Shown piece after piece: positions 26,241-35,720 of a DNA stretch of 64,000 nt. The position numbers and the translations under genes were made by a program. The DNA is from DATFXM01 sp035315885 (GTDB lineage: Bacteria > Acidobacteriota > Blastocatellia > UBA7656), in NCBI GenBank assembly GCA_035315885.1, contig DATFXM010000004.1, positions 15,511-79,510 on the forward strand. Direction: 5' to 3'. The notes under the pieces are model-generated. The model saw only the letters and a list, made by a program, of their open reading frames with translations. It did no database searches and was not told the DNA's origin. The stretch's first letter is position 1. Each line of letters begins with the position of its first letter.

Positions 26241-27647
26241 ATGGGCCCGCGTTCGCTCCGAGTTAACTTAATACTTTGGTTCACGCTGATCTTCGCGCTG
26301 ATCCTGGCGTTGTCTGATTACGTGACCTACAGAGTGCTCCACGGTGTTTTGGTCGCGGAGCTTGACTCTTCCCTCATCTCCATCGCCGCCGAACATCGCG
26401 CGTCTGTCCGGGACGCCGCCCTCTCGGTTGACTCGGGCTCCGATCTGCCACGGCAGCCAACTCCTCACTTCATCCAACTCATCGATTCTCGCGGTCACAT
26501 CCTGGCTCAAAATGGTTTGGCGGACAACAGCTCGGTGCTTTCTCAAGACCAGATCGATCGGGTGCTGGAGGGGAATGTCGTGACCGCCGACGTAAAGCGA
26601 GGGCACTTCGACGGTCGAATCGCGGCGATCAAGGGCGAGCGAGCGGGAGAACCAGTCGCGGTGGTGACGGGAACCGGAACCGAGCGGCTAAGCAGCCGCG
26701 CGTCCAGAATCGCGTTGATCCTGCTGTTCATCGACGTCGTGGCGGTGGCGGCATCAATAGCAGGAGGTTCATTGATCATCGGAAAGGCCCTGAGGCCGGT
26801 GGACCATATCACGCAAAGGGCACGGCAAATTGGCGCCGGCGACCTCAGGCAACGGCTCGAGTACTTAGATTCGAGCACCGAGATGGTGCACCTCACCGCT
26901 GTGCTTAACGAGATGTTCGAAAAGCTGCAGAGGCTATTCGAAAGCCAGCGGCAATTTGTACAGGATGCGGCGCACGAGATCAGGTCCCCGCTGGCGGCGC
27001 TGCGTTGCAGGCTAGAGGTTGCGCTTAGACAGAATCGAGATGCCGTCGAATATCGAGAAGTGCTTCGCGGAGCGCTGGATGACTCCAACCGCCTCAGCGA
27101 GCTTGCGGACGACTTGTTTTTGTTGGCTCGTGCCGATTCAGATAATCTCGCGATGGATTTCCGCGAGGTGTTGTTGTCGGATGTAGTGTCATCGGTGCAC
27201 TCGCTGCTCACCCCGATTGCCGAAGCAAGACACGTCTCGTTCCGGCAGAACATAGAATCCGACTGTCTGGTGTACGCCGACCGAGATCGGCTGCATCAGG
27301 CGTTTCGCAACGTCGCTGAGAACGCGCTGAAGTATACGCCGCCCGGAGGGCAGGTCACGGTGACGGTAAGAGCGGTTGCAGATGAAGGGCAAGTAATTGT
27401 CGAAGACACTGGAATCGGCATACCTCGAAAGGATCAGAAGAAGATTTTTGATCGTTTTTATCGAGTAGATCGTGCACGCTCCCGCAGCGACGGCGGGACG
27501 GGTTTGGGGCTTGCGATCACCGATCAGGTGATAAGAGCTCATCGAGGGGAGATCGAGCTGGAGAGTGACGCGGGTCATGGTTCGAAGTTCACGATTCGTC
27601 TAGCGTCGGCTACATCCCTGGTCGACGCAGCAGTGGTAGACGACTGA
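26241..27647 (+). CDS. Membrane sensor histidine kinase
   Basis: 468 residues. The first membrane helix (about 7-30) and a second (about 150-175) bracket a periplasmic sensor of about 120 residues. HAMP follows (LRPVDHITQRARQIGAGDL), then HisKA with phospho-acceptor His245 in DAAHEIRSPLAALRC, and HATPase_c (ENALKYTPPGG, DTGIGIP, GGTGLGLAI). The layout matches heavy-metal/CusS-like kinases, but no metal-binding sequence is visible in the sensor. The ATG at 26241 has a weak GGG site; GTG at 26235 is an alternative. Operon with the preceding regulator. Confidence 0.92.
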   Translation: MGPRSLRVNLILWFTLIFALILALSDYVTYRVLHGVLVAELDSSLISIAAEHRASVRDAALSVDSGSDLPRQPTPHFIQLIDSRGHILAQNGLADNSSVLSQDQIDRVLEGNVVTADVKRGHFDGRIAAIKGERAGEPVAVVTGTGTERLSSRASRIALILLFIDVVAVAASIAGGSLIIGKALRPVDHITQRARQIGAGDLRQRLEYLDSSTEMVHLTAVLNEMFEKLQRLFESQRQFVQDAAHEIRSPLAALRCRLEVALRQNRDAVEYREVLRGALDDSNRLSELADDLFLLARADSDNLAMDFREVLLSDVVSSVHSLLTPIAEARHVSFRQNIESDCLVYADRDRLHQAFRNVAENALKYTPPGGQVTVTVRAVADEGQVIVEDTGIGIPRKDQKKIFDRFYRVDRARSRSDGGTGLGLAITDQVIRAHRGEIELESDAGHGSKFTIRLASATSLVDAAVVDD

Positions 27648-27651
27648 TTAG

Positions 27652-27890
27652 TAAGTTGCGAAGGGGCGAAGGGAGACGCGGGGAGGCGACGGGCGGACGC
27701 CGAGACGCGGGGACGCGAAGACTGGGCGAAATCGGCGTATGACCCGACGCTACGGTTCATGGAGTTTTCAGAGACGCCCCTTCGCCCCTGGCCCATTCGT
27801 TCCCGCGTCCTCGCGCCCCGTGTTTCCGCGTCTCCGCGTCGCCCATTCGTCTCCCCGTCTCCCCATCCCCTCATCCCGTTCCCCTACGGC
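27652..27890. repeat. GC-rich GACGCGGGGA/GGGCGAA inverted-repeat cluster
   Basis: The left part carries GGGCGAAGGGAGACGCGGGG-type units. The right part carries their complements (CGCGTCTCC, CCCATTCG, CCCCGTCTCC). They lie around a unique centre of about 55 bp (27718-27775). This is the same inverted-array layout as the heptamer clusters but with a GC-rich unit of about 8-10 bp. It fills the gap between the kinase and ABC transporter genes. Confidence 0.8.
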
Positions 27891-27914
27891 GAGGCGGTTG
27901 CATCATAACGGCCG

Positions 27915-29744
27915 ATGAACAGGAGAACGGCCTATACGCTCCGGCGAGCACTCAGGCAATGCTGGGGCAGTCTCACGATCGCATTTATTGCAGTCATTAT
28001 CGAAGGATTGATGGATCTGCTTGAGCCCTGGCCGCTCAAGGTGGTCTTCGATTCGGTAGTCGGTTCCAAAAAACCACCCGACTGGCTCGCCAGTATTGCA
28101 GTTTTCTTCTTTGATGGCTCCCGGCTCGCCCTGCTGCACCTGGCCGCGATTTCGGTGCTGCTCATCGCCGGAATCGGTGCAGTCGCCTCCTACACCGAAA
28201 AATATCTGACAACGAGTGTCGGACAGGTGGTAATGCACAACCTCCGGCGCATCCTTTATCACCATATCCAACGATTGTCGCTCTCCTACCATGATAAACA
28301 GCGGACCGGTGACTTGATCAGCCGTATAACCAGCGACATCTCGGCCATCCAGGACTTCATATCGTCCGGACTGCTCGGCGTTGTAGTCGACGTCCTAACG
28401 CTGGCCGGGATGCTCGGCGTGATGTTCTATCTGAACTGGGGCTTTACCCTGATCGCGCTGTCTGTGGCGCCTCCTCTTTTCGTGATCGTGTACAGCTTTA
28501 CTCATCGGATAAAACAAGCGACCCGCGAGGTCCGAAAAAAAGAAAGCGAAATCGTGTCGGTAGTACAGGAAGCGCTCTCGTCGATTCGCGTGGTGAAGGC
28601 ATTCGCCAGGGAACGCTACGAAGAGCAACGCCTTGAGCGAGAGAGCCTGGAAAGCGTAGAAATGGCGCTCCGCGCTCGGAGCATCAAGGCAAAGTTATCA
28701 CCCACGGTTGACATCATCGTCGCAGCAGGGACCTGCCTTGTCCTGTGGTATGGCGTGAAGCTGATCCTGACCGATGCGTTGACCGTCGGCAGCCTGCTCG
28801 TTTTTCTACTCTATCTTGGAAAGATGTATAAGCCGATGCGCGATCTCTCAAAAATGACGGACACACTTTCGAGGGCAGGTGTCGGTTGGGCCCGCGTTCG
28901 AGAAGTGCTTGAGGAAGAGGTTCAAGTGCGCGATCTGGCGGGCGCGCAGCGCGCTCGGCCTTTCAGAGGCGATATAGACTTCGACAACGTCAGCTTTGCT
29001 TACGAGGATCGGAGTCGCTCTCTCAAAGGCGTGAGTCTGAGAATCGAGGCGGGGCAGGTGGCTGCGCTGGTGGGGCCAACTGGTAGCGGAAAGACAACCC
29101 TGCTCGGACTGATTCCGCGATTCTACGACGTGAAGTCCGGATCTGTGAAAATCGACGGCAAGGACGTTCGGAGGTACAAGCTTGAATCGCTTCGAAGCCA
29201 GGTCAGCTTCGTGCTTCAGGAAACGCTTCTGTTCAGGGCTCCCATCTGGCAAAACATAGCCTACGGCAAGCCTGACGCGTCTCGTGACGAAATCATCCGC
29301 GCCGCGAAGCTGGCTAACGCGCACGAGTTCATCGTCGATATGCCCGACGGCTACGATTCGATGGTAGGGGAACGCGGCGTTACTCTATCGGGCGGACAAC
29401 GGCAGAGGGTCGCAATTGCGCGTGCGATTATTCGAAACAGCCCAATATTGATTCTGGATGAGCCGACTTCGGGGCTCGATGCGCAGTCGGAGAGAACGGT
29501 CTGCGATGCTTTGCGCAGGCTGATGACTGGCCGTACATCGGTGATTGCCGCGCACCGGCTAGCTACGATAGTCGATGCCGACTGCATTTTTGTAGTGGAG
29601 GAAGGGCGGATCATCGAGCAGGGAACCCATTCGGAGCTGCTGAAGGTCGGTGGAATGTACGCTCATCTGTGGGAGATTCAGTCTGGCAGCGCGGAATATA
29701 GCGGGCTGGCTCTGGGCAGAGAATTTGCCGAGGCCACTGCCTGA
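27915..29744 (+). CDS. MsbA-type ABC exporter (fused membrane and ATPase domains)
   Basis: 609-residue half-transporter. Six membrane helices (about 20-310) include the family loop LSLSYHDKQRTGDLISRITSDI. The ATPase domain follows, with Walker A GPTGSGKTT (G387-K393), signature LSGGQRQR, Walker B ILILDEPTSGLD and the H-loop AAHRLAT. It works as a homodimer exporting lipid, lipid-linked or hydrophobic substrates; the cargo cannot be told from sequence. No ribosome site is obvious at the ATG. Confidence 0.92.
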   Translation: MNRRTAYTLRRALRQCWGSLTIAFIAVIIEGLMDLLEPWPLKVVFDSVVGSKKPPDWLASIAVFFFDGSRLALLHLAAISVLLIAGIGAVASYTEKYLTTSVGQVVMHNLRRILYHHIQRLSLSYHDKQRTGDLISRITSDISAIQDFISSGLLGVVVDVLTLAGMLGVMFYLNWGFTLIALSVAPPLFVIVYSFTHRIKQATREVRKKESEIVSVVQEALSSIRVVKAFARERYEEQRLERESLESVEMALRARSIKAKLSPTVDIIVAAGTCLVLWYGVKLILTDALTVGSLLVFLLYLGKMYKPMRDLSKMTDTLSRAGVGWARVREVLEEEVQVRDLAGAQRARPFRGDIDFDNVSFAYEDRSRSLKGVSLRIEAGQVAALVGPTGSGKTTLLGLIPRFYDVKSGSVKIDGKDVRRYKLESLRSQVSFVLQETLLFRAPIWQNIAYGKPDASRDEIIRAAKLANAHEFIVDMPDGYDSMVGERGVTLSGGQRQRVAIARAIIRNSPILILDEPTSGLDAQSERTVCDALRRLMTGRTSVIAAHRLATIVDADCIFVVEEGRIIEQGTHSELLKVGGMYAHLWEIQSGSAEYSGLALGREFAEATA

Positions 29745-29771
29745 GTGCGCAGTAGCGATAACGATACGGTG

Positions 29772-29817
29772 ACTGCACTGTTTTAGTGCAGTAGTGCAGG
29801 CTTGTTGCGTCAACAAG
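29772..29817. terminator. Two adjacent hairpins after the ABC exporter gene
   Basis: ACTGCACT-GTTTT-AGTGCAGT (29772-29792) and CTTGTTG-CGT-CAACAAG (29801-29817) are perfect stem-loops 27 bp past the stop codon. There is no downstream T-run, so factor-dependent ending or RNA protection is more likely than intrinsic termination. Confidence 0.5.
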
Positions 29818-29977
29818 AAAGTCAAAACCTCCAACCACAACCCCGCCGCGAGCTCTCGAAAAGTATTTCATTGGCCCTTCATGCTGGCTTAATCGTGGTG
29901 TGTGTAGCATCTGTCTGATCGTCAGTGGAATACGGCAAAGATGAGAAAGGCTTTGCCACCTGCCTTAAGGAGTCTTT

Positions 29978-30439
29978 ATGAGCGACAACCTGCCTGAAAC
30001 AACTACCGTCAATCGATTGCTCCCCTCTGTTGTTGACATCGATGAATTTCAACGCGTCATCGAAAAGCTGTCTGACGACATCGCGCGGCGCACTCGACAG
30101 TTGGCAAACGCTCGCCGCAATCAGGGTGTTCTGCCGGACTGGATGCACGCCGAGGCCGAACTGCTGCGACCGGTTCCCGTCCGAATATTCGAAAGCAATT
30201 CATCTATAAGACTAGTAGCGGACGTTCCGGGCTTTGAGAGCAGGGACATCAGGGTGTCCGTCGACCGGCGCCGATTGCTGATAATCGGCAGGGCGGGCGA
30301 CGAACTGGTCGGCTCAACGGATCGCGCGCGAAGGATTCTGCGGCTTGTAGTGCTGCCGGACCCGGTTGTGACAACCGGTGTCGCAGTCACTTTGAATGAC
30401 GGGGTACTCGAGATCGTCCTTCAACGCGAGAAGCGATGA
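29978..30439 (+). CDS. Small heat shock protein with N-terminal DUF2934 segment
   Basis: 153 residues. The N-terminal helix pair (ARRTRQLANARRNQGVLPDWMHAEAELL) fits DUF2934, and the C-terminal half is an alpha-crystallin/Hsp20 domain (VADVPGFESRDIRVSVD, LRLVVLPDPV, LNDGVLEIVLQRE). The chaperone would hold unfolding proteins. The C-terminal IxI-type anchor is missing because the protein stops right after the last strand. AAGGAG at 29967-29972 precedes the ATG by five bases. Confidence 0.85.
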   Translation: MSDNLPETTTVNRLLPSVVDIDEFQRVIEKLSDDIARRTRQLANARRNQGVLPDWMHAEAELLRPVPVRIFESNSSIRLVADVPGFESRDIRVSVDRRRLLIIGRAGDELVGSTDRARRILRLVVLPDPVVTTGVAVTLNDGVLEIVLQREKR

Positions 30440-30600
30440 GGGAGGGGGAGACGCGGGGACCCGGGGAAATGATCGAAGGGGCGAATGGGCGAATGGGCGA
30501 AACGGATAGGCGGAGAAAACACCTCTTCGTGCGTTCGGGCCGTCGCATTTCCAAACATGTTAGCAAGTCTCTTCACCGCGTCTTCGCGTCTCCCATTCGC
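30437..30600. repeat. GC-rich GGGCGAAT/GACGCGGGG repeat cluster
   Basis: Left units (GGAGACGCGGGGA, then GGGCGAAT in tandem) and right complements (CGCGTCTTCGCGTCTCCCATTCGC) frame a unique centre of about 75 bp between the Hsp20 and converging GH18-NodB-GT2 genes. Same class as 27652-27890. Confidence 0.75.
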
Positions 30601-30608
30601 ATTTCCCT

Positions 30609-33600
30609 TCACGCTTTCACCGTGGCTTTTCGCTCGAGCTTGTTCCAACCCACCGCTACACCCTTCAGGGATGCCATGAATGATTTAATGGCGACGTAGT
30701 ACATCAACTGGCGGTAAAAGAATCTTTGCCAGAACAGCCAGACCAGCAGACGTTTGTTCTCACTTTTCTCGAGCATAAACGCAACAATCGCCGCGATGAA
30801 CTCGACCGCAACAAACATCGAATAGTAGAACAACACCCGCCAGAGAGTATCAGCAGCGTATTCGTTTGGATGGTAGATCTTGTTCACCGTAGCGGTCACC
30901 ACTGTCACCAGCATCAGCAGATCCATTGCGGGGGAAATCAACGGGAATAAGACCTGAAACACAAAAATATTCGGAAGCGCCACAAAGCCCAATGATCCAT
31001 AGCGAGGTCGAAAAAGCGCGTCTCGATGGTGCCACGCCGCCTGAAGCGTCCCGTACATCCAGCGATATCGTTGTCTGATGAAGCCCCTAACCGTATCCGG
31101 AGCCTCGGTCAACGCAATGGCTTCGTCTTCGTACTCGATCTGATGGCCGAGCTTTCGAATAGCCATGGTCAGCTCCGCGTCTTCAGCCAAAGTTATGCTA
31201 CTGAAGCCTCCGGCCTCTTCAACCAGTTCTCTACGCCACGCTCCCACCGCGCCCGACACCACCGTCACGCAGTTCAATACGTCGAACGCCCTGCGATCCA
31301 GGTTTTGACTGGTGATGTACTCGAGTGCCTGCCACCGCGTGAGAAGGTTTATTCGATTCCCGACTTTCGCGTTGCCTGCCACCGCGCCCACCCGCGGATT
31401 CGAGAAGTGTCGAACCAGTTTGCTGATGGTGTCCCGTGCAAAGATCGTGTCGGCGTCCAGGGCTATGACTATCTCTGCCGACGTATGCGCGACTCCAAAA
31501 TTGAGTGCGTCCGCCTTGCCTGAGTTTGGCTTGGTGTAGAGCCGGACTCGAGGCTCATCGCCGAACGCTTCTTTGACCCGCTGATAAGTGTTGTCGGCTG
31601 AGCCGTCGTCTACAACTACGATTTCGAAGTTGGGCGGGTGGTCTGAAGCCAGTAGCGAGGAAATGGTCTGGTTGATTACGCGTTCTTCATTGTATGCCGG
31701 GACGATCACCGCAACGGTAGGACTGTAGTCTCGATCAAACACGGCATGCCGTTCGCGCCAATGTTCGATGACCGCCAGCGTTCCGATGAACAGGAGCCGC
31801 GAGACGCCAAGCACTATGCCTGCCAAAAAAAGATAATGAATAGTTGCGAAGAGACCGTTGATCGTCGCGAATGCTGCGCGGCCCGACCAGGTCTGCCACC
31901 AAAGATCAGCCGGCACCGAGGGCATGACTTCGTCTCGGGTTTTCCCCATCAGGTCGCTGACGGTGACCAGTTCAAAGCCTTCAGCCCGTAGTTGATCAAT
32001 CAACTCGGGCAATGCTTCGATCGTCTCGTGGCGGTCGCCGCCCGAATCGTGCAAGAGCACGACGTTTCCTGTCCCAGCCTTTGCAGTCGTTCTTGCTTGC
32101 TTGATTGCCTCGGTCAGAATCGTCTGTTTGCCGGGTCTCGTCCAATCTCTGGGATCGATCTGCATGCCGACGGTAACGAATCGAAGTTTGCTCGCGAACT
32201 CGAGAGGATGCACCTGATCGGGCGTGTCAGGTTCCGAGTCTTCTGCGAATGGAGGCCTGAACAAATAGGAACTGCGCCCGACGATACTTTCAAAGGCAAC
32301 CTGCGTCGCTTTCAGTTCCAGCGCGAACTGAGTATCCGAGATTTCAGCGATGTTGGGATGAGTGAAGGTGTGATTGCCGATCTCGTGGCCTTCGGCGACT
32401 TCCCGCTTCAGCAAGTCGGGATGCTGCTCCGCGTTGATGCCCACCACGAAGAACGTTGCCGGCGCGTTTTTCGCCTTCAGGATGTCGAGTATCGCAGGAG
32501 TGTATTGAGGATCTGGGCCGTCGTCGAACGTCAGCGCTACTTTGCCTTTCGCGCCGCCGTTTCGATTGATCACCCACGCCATTGGAATGCGAGTAAATTT
32601 CGCCTCGACGATCATCCCTCGCGCGGGATCAAATCTTACTTCGCGAGCGCCCTCCTGTGGCTTGCCGATATCCGAGATGTTCAGGATTTCGCCGAAACCT
32701 TCGTAGTCGAGACCGTAACCGTATCGCATCGTGACCAATCGCGCCGCCGCTGCTCCATCCAGAGGCTCGTCTGACCCAAAAAACGTCCACAACGAAGGAT
32801 CCTCAGAACCAAGTCTCCACAGAGCAAGGCCCCGCACACCCATCGAACGAGCAACAACTGTCTGATTGAAAGCGCTCACTGCGTCGAGCAGCCAGACGGT
32901 ATGCCGGCGCTCGTTGTCGTCATCCCACTCCGACCATTCGAACTTCGGGTTTAAGGATGCCGGATCGAGCTTGATTTCGATCGGCTCGTCTGGGGAAGAC
33001 GATTCGAGTGCCTCCTTCACTGCGTCTTGAAAGGTCTGTATTTGGGGTTCTTTTGACCCTTCGCTCCAGTCGTACCCGTAGTTTCCGATTGCAACGATCG
33101 TTTTCGACAGGGGCACGTCGGCCTGCCTCATCCGAAGTACGTCTTCGAACCAATCGACCGCAGCTACCGGTCCCGGATCGCTCCCGGCGTAATGCTGATC
33201 GTAGGCCATCAGCACCACGTAGTCCGCGCCTGCCGACAGCTTTGCATAGTCAAACGAGTCGTTGTTGGCCGGAAGGTTGATCGATACTTCGAGACCGGCA
33301 GGATGAAACGCCGCTGTCAGCTCGTTCATGAAAACGACCAGCTCGTGTTGGCTTTCATCCAGGACGTTTTCAAAGTCTACGCTGATGCCCGCGAAATTAT
33401 GTTCGCGGGTGTAATCGAAGAGTTGCTGAATGCATTCTTTCCGCGACTCACCGTTTCGCAGCATTCCTTTGAGCCAGTCACTTTTCCACTCTTTCGTCTC
33501 CGGGTCAAAGTTATTGACCAGAGCCATGATCTGCAGGTCCGGACGGTTTTCTTTCACAAACTTGTTGAGCTGGTCCGGACCGGGGGGGTCTTCCTTTAAG

Positions 33601-34055
33601 TCGCCATCTTCACCAACGAGGTGCAGCATTTCCGCCATCACCATGTCCAGATTGCGGATGTTCTCTTTAAGAGAGCTCATGCTGGTCTCGTCCCAATTGA
33701 CGTAGAAGCCTACGGTCAGGTCGTTCTCCGAAGGGGGACGCCCGGGTTCGAGCGGACGTTGGGCGGCTTTGCGTTTCTTCTCACGCTCAGCCTCAATCTC
33801 TCGCTCCATTCGGCGTAGTTTGGCCTTCTTGGGATCCTCGACCTTCAGGCTCGAAAGACGTCCGATCTTCCTCGGTCCTTCGAACGGAAGTTTCAGAGGG
33901 CTGAGAACAGGCAGGCTAAGAATGCTGGCGATCAGAACTCCAAAAAGGAGCGACAGTATCAGTCCAGTAGCGAAGACGCCCCGTCGCAATCGCGGCCATC
34001 GCTTTTGCTTCGGGTCGAAGAATACCGGAGTTTGTCGCTTTGCGTTATCAGACAT
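30609..34055 (-). CDS. Three-domain fusion: GH18-like, polysaccharide deacetylase (NodB), GT2 glycosyltransferase
   Basis: 1148 residues. An N-terminal membrane helix (about 28-50) leads to a charged coil, then a GH18-like domain (about 105-430; LTVGFYVNWD, and FAGISVDFENV carrying the D-x-E acid). A NodB deacetylase follows (about 505-700; TFDDGPD and HTFTHP), then membrane helices and a processive GT2 domain (about 785-1010; VPAYNE, VDDGSADN, DADT, EDAELT, QRYRW), and further helices. It looks like one protein that polymerises an N-acetylhexosamine glycan and trims or deacetylates it outside. ATG at 34070 would add five residues. Confidence 0.88.
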   Translation of the reverse strand: MSDNAKRQTPVFFDPKQKRWPRLRRGVFATGLILSLLFGVLIASILSLPVLSPLKLPFEGPRKIGRLSSLKVEDPKKAKLRRMEREIEAEREKKRKAAQRPLEPGRPPSENDLTVGFYVNWDETSMSSLKENIRNLDMVMAEMLHLVGEDGDLKEDPPGPDQLNKFVKENRPDLQIMALVNNFDPETKEWKSDWLKGMLRNGESRKECIQQLFDYTREHNFAGISVDFENVLDESQHELVVFMNELTAAFHPAGLEVSINLPANNDSFDYAKLSAGADYVVLMAYDQHYAGSDPGPVAAVDWFEDVLRMRQADVPLSKTIVAIGNYGYDWSEGSKEPQIQTFQDAVKEALESSSPDEPIEIKLDPASLNPKFEWSEWDDDNERRHTVWLLDAVSAFNQTVVARSMGVRGLALWRLGSEDPSLWTFFGSDEPLDGAAAARLVTMRYGYGLDYEGFGEILNISDIGKPQEGAREVRFDPARGMIVEAKFTRIPMAWVINRNGGAKGKVALTFDDGPDPQYTPAILDILKAKNAPATFFVVGINAEQHPDLLKREVAEGHEIGNHTFTHPNIAEISDTQFALELKATQVAFESIVGRSSYLFRPPFAEDSEPDTPDQVHPLEFASKLRFVTVGMQIDPRDWTRPGKQTILTEAIKQARTTAKAGTGNVVLLHDSGGDRHETIEALPELIDQLRAEGFELVTVSDLMGKTRDEVMPSVPADLWWQTWSGRAAFATINGLFATIHYLFLAGIVLGVSRLLFIGTLAVIEHWRERHAVFDRDYSPTVAVIVPAYNEERVINQTISSLLASDHPPNFEIVVVDDGSADNTYQRVKEAFGDEPRVRLYTKPNSGKADALNFGVAHTSAEIVIALDADTIFARDTISKLVRHFSNPRVGAVAGNAKVGNRINLLTRWQALEYITSQNLDRRAFDVLNCVTVVSGAVGAWRRELVEEAGGFSSITLAEDAELTMAIRKLGHQIEYEDEAIALTEAPDTVRGFIRQRYRWMYGTLQAAWHHRDALFRPRYGSLGFVALPNIFVFQVLFPLISPAMDLLMLVTVVTATVNKIYHPNEYAADTLWRVLFYYSMFVAVEFIAAIVAFMLEKSENKRLLVWLFWQRFFYRQLMYYVAIKSFMASLKGVAVGWNKLERKATVKA

Positions 34056-34147
34056 CCACTGAGAGACCATCTGGCGACGATCGACGGTTTATGATACACC
34101 AGTCGACGCAGCCACACACGCCGACGTTCGCGAAGAAACTATTAATA

Positions 34148-35713
34148 ATGCGTAAAACATTTGGGCTGGCAGTAATCATCATCGCCGCAGCGCTCGCATT
34201 CCGGCTGTTGCTGGTCACCTACTTGCCCGTAGACGACGATGACGACGGACGCTACTACGCCCAGCTCGCACACAATCTCATTGAGGGTCGGGGATACTCG
34301 GGAGAAACCGAAGAGCCTTTTGTGCCGACCTATGTCCGAACGCCCGGATACCCGCTGTTCATCGCCGCCACGTACAAGTTGTTTGGAGAGGACAACACCA
34401 AAGCGCTGCACCTCGTTCAGTGCGCCCTGGACGTCGCGACTTGCTGCGGTATCGCGCTGCTTGCAGCATGGTGGTCGCCTCGTGGATGGACGAGAAGTCG
34501 TCGCAACCGAGTAATGCTAGCAGCGCTCGCCATAGCCGCTCTTTGCCCGTTCACCGCGGTGTACGTCACAACCACGCTCTCCGAAAGCCTCGCCCTTTTT
34601 CTGGTGACTGGTTTCGTTTTGGTAGTCACGCGGGCAATCGAGAGGACCGGTACGGCTAAGGGGCTTGCGCTGTTCCTTCTCGCCGGCCTTCTCGGTAGCG
34701 CAGCCGCTATGGTCCGGCCCGACTCGGCGCTGTTCGTCGGAGCAGCGTCACTCACCGTATTCTTGTTGGCCTTGCGCGCGAACCGCAACCTAAGCACTCA
34801 GCACTCACCACTCACCGCTACTCAACATCTTGCCCGCGCTGTTGGGCGAATCTCGGCGATAGCACTCGGTTTTGCGATTGGCATTGCTCCCTGGACTATC
34901 AGAAACGCGGTTGTGTTCGGAGTTTTTCAGCCGGCCGCGCCGTTATACGCCAACATGCCAAACGAGTTTCTGCCGGCAGGGTACATCGCGTGGTTAAGGA
35001 CGTGGGTTGACGACGAACGGTACGTCAGTCCGTTTGAGGACGGATTGAATCAGTACCCCATAGATGTCGAAGCGCTCCCGCATAGGGCGTTCGATTCGCC
35101 CGCCGAAAGAGATCGCGTCGCCGAATTGCTGGAGCGGTACAACAATCGGGCACCCGCTGAGTCGGAGGAGCCTCAAGAGACCGAAAAACAACTCGACAGT
35201 ACAGAAGATAAATCCGACGATTCCGAGCAAGAAACCCCTCCCGAGCCAAGGATGACTCCGGAAATCGACAGCGGGTTCGCAGAGCTTGCGCGAGATCGCA
35301 TCAACCGCCATCCGGTCCGCTATTATGTGGTCCTGCCCGCGCGCAAGGCAATCGGGCTTTGGTTTGATACTCACTCTCAGAGTTATCCGTTCCAGGGCCA
35401 GTTACTGCCGCTCTACGATATGGACTTTGATCACAATCAACATTACTGGCTGGGACTCTTCGTTACGTTGATCTGGGCTCTGACTGTCTTTGCCTTTCTT
35501 GGGGTGATGCTCATGATCCGAGACTCGAGTTCAAGGCGTTGGTGTCTGCTGCTGCTGCTGTTGATTGTGCCGCGGCTCGTCTTTCTTGCAGCGCAGGAAC
35601 ATCCGGAGGGGCGTTATACTGCTGAGTTCTTTCCGATCGTGATCGCGGTTGCGAGCGTGACTGCCGGATACAGACGCCGAGCAACTAATGACCTGAGCGA
35701 GCCGTCACATTGA
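34148..35713 (+). CDS. GT-C-type polytopic membrane glycosyltransferase-like protein, copy A
   Basis: 521 residues with about 10-11 membrane helices. An acidic loop after helix 1 (PVDDDDDGRYYAQLAHNL) and the sequence SGETEEPFVPTYVRTPGYPLF match the catalytic-loop layout of ArnT/GT39-like enzymes using polyprenyl-linked sugars. A hydrophilic Glu/Asp-rich segment (about 340-385) interrupts it before HPVRYYVVLPARKAIGLWFDTHSQ. Three GCACTCA-type heptamers at 34793-34813 encode STQHSPL (216-222). It is divergent from the fusion gene and forms a tandem pair with copy B. Confidence 0.75.
   Translation: MRKTFGLAVIIIAAALAFRLLLVTYLPVDDDDDGRYYAQLAHNLIEGRGYSGETEEPFVPTYVRTPGYPLFIAATYKLFGEDNTKALHLVQCALDVATCCGIALLAAWWSPRGWTRSRRNRVMLAALAIAALCPFTAVYVTTTLSESLALFLVTGFVLVVTRAIERTGTAKGLALFLLAGLLGSAAAMVRPDSALFVGAASLTVFLLALRANRNLSTQHSPLTATQHLARAVGRISAIALGFAIGIAPWTIRNAVVFGVFQPAAPLYANMPNEFLPAGYIAWLRTWVDDERYVSPFEDGLNQYPIDVEALPHRAFDSPAERDRVAELLERYNNRAPAESEEPQETEKQLDSTEDKSDDSEQETPPEPRMTPEIDSGFAELARDRINRHPVRYYVVLPARKAIGLWFDTHSQSYPFQGQLLPLYDMDFDHNQHYWLGLFVTLIWALTVFAFLGVMLMIRDSSSRRWCLLLLLLIVPRLVFLAAQEHPEGRYTAEFFPIVIAVASVTAGYRRRATNDLSEPSH
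34793..34813. repeat. Three heptamer units inside a coding sequence
   Basis: AGCACTC-AGCACTC-ACCACTC, the same unit found in intergenic arrays, lies in frame in GT-C copy A. Twenty-one bases equals seven codons, so the frame is kept. It falls in a loop between membrane helices. Confidence 0.85.
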
Positions 35714-35720
35714 ATTGGGA

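Noticed and set aside
29861..29887. Sigma32-type promoter before the DUF2934-Hsp20 gene
   Set aside because: CTCGAAA-N14-CCTTCAT fits only loosely and use of such a factor in this organism is unknown.
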